DNA of 64,000 nucleotides from Rhodopseudomonas palustris (lineage in GTDB: Bacteria; Pseudomonadota; Alphaproteobacteria; Rhizobiales; Xanthobacteraceae): positions 1 through 64,000 of the forward strand of contig NZ_QYYD01000024.1 of NCBI RefSeq assembly GCF_003591005.1. The letters are read 5' to 3'. Shown one piece after another: positions 63,876 to 64,000 of the stretch. The translations under genes and the position numbers were made by a program. The stretch's first letter is position 1, and every line of letters begins with the position of its first letter. The notes under the pieces were generated by a model. It made no database searches, was not told the origin of the DNA, and saw nothing but the letters and a program-made list of their open reading frames with translations.

Positions 63876-64000
63876 CTATTCTCCCGGGCTGGTGAAACGG
63901 CGGGTACTGGAAAACATCCGGCTTCCCTCGAGCGCCGCCAATCGATGGTGATAATCGGCGGGAGCGATGCCGGCATAGCGCGAGTACGGCGCGATCAGCA
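63876..64000 (-). CDS. C-terminal end of an upstream gene (partial)
   Basis: The last 40 codons of a minus-strand gene that continues past the window, ending ...RRFTSPGE with TAG at 63876-63878, 2 bp ahead of the dioxygenase start. The visible part includes LIAPYSRYAGIAPADYHHRL. The tight spacing shows that it is in the same operon. I do not recognise the family from this fragment. Confidence 0.6.
   Translation of the reverse strand, partial: LIAPYSRYAGIAPADYHHRLAALEGSRMFSSTRRFTSPGE

Overview
The window is high-GC DNA from an alphaproteobacterium, most likely a Rhodopseudomonas/Bradyrhizobium-type member of the Nitrobacteraceae. The clues are the codon bias, the palindromic extragenic repeats typical of that group, and the abundance of branched-chain-amino-acid-type (HAAT) ABC transporters. 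Nearly all of it is catabolism and uptake: five HAAT substrate-binding proteins, four HAAT permease/ATPase sets, about seven amidohydrolase-type enzymes, three ring-attacking dioxygenases, a molybdenum hydroxylase and an F420-linked redox module. I saw no rRNA, tRNA, CRISPR array, prophage or insertion sequence.

Region 1 (0-31 kb): amide/ring catabolism with dedicated importers. It holds an orphan binding protein (189-1397), an internally deleted amidohydrolase, an MBL hydrolase and an amidohydrolase (1625-4919), and an operon of a YtcJ-like amidohydrolase plus a complete HAAT transporter (5046-11292). Next is a minus-strand meta-cleavage operon for 3-hydroxyanthranilate (11574-15872: 2-aminomuconate deaminase-like RidA, 3-hydroxyanthranilate 3,4-dioxygenase, HpaI-type aldolase, HpaH-type hydratase, 2-amino/hydroxymuconic semialdehyde dehydrogenase). 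Divergent from it is an amidohydrolase/MBL/DUF1989 operon (16005-19897). A GntR regulator, another binding protein, and a second transporter operon carrying creatininase, YtcJ-like amidohydrolase and isochorismatase-like genes (20201-28869) follow. Last are a LigB/LigA-type extradiol dioxygenase and an ACMSD-type decarboxylase (28975-31180), which may supply the decarboxylation missing from the 3-hydroxyanthranilate operon.

Region 2 (31-57 kb): an F420-dependent catabolic regulon. It contains fbiC (deazaflavin synthase), a D-amino acid dehydrogenase/Lrp pair that does not seem part of it, and an eight-gene operon coupling a HAAT transporter to a xanthine-oxidase-family molybdenum hydroxylase. 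An IclR regulator, an M24 peptidase/creatinase-fold hydrolase, an operon of two F420/LLM-type oxidoreductases with an F420:NADP reductase, RidA and a threonine-synthase-like PLP enzyme, and another complete HAAT transporter complete it. Five promoters here share one 17-bp palindrome (GTTTCA-N5-TGAAAC and variants) placed 35-42 bp from a TTGAC(A/G/C) -35 box. This ties cofactor synthesis, two importers, the hydroxylase and the reductases into one regulon, and it is the main discovery of the window.

Region 3 (57-64 kb): a minus-strand operon, cut by the window end. It encodes an extradiol dioxygenase, a signal-less NMT1-fold protein, an SDR, a VanA-type Rieske oxygenase with VanB-type reductase, and an MFS transporter, and looks like a pathway for an aromatic acid.
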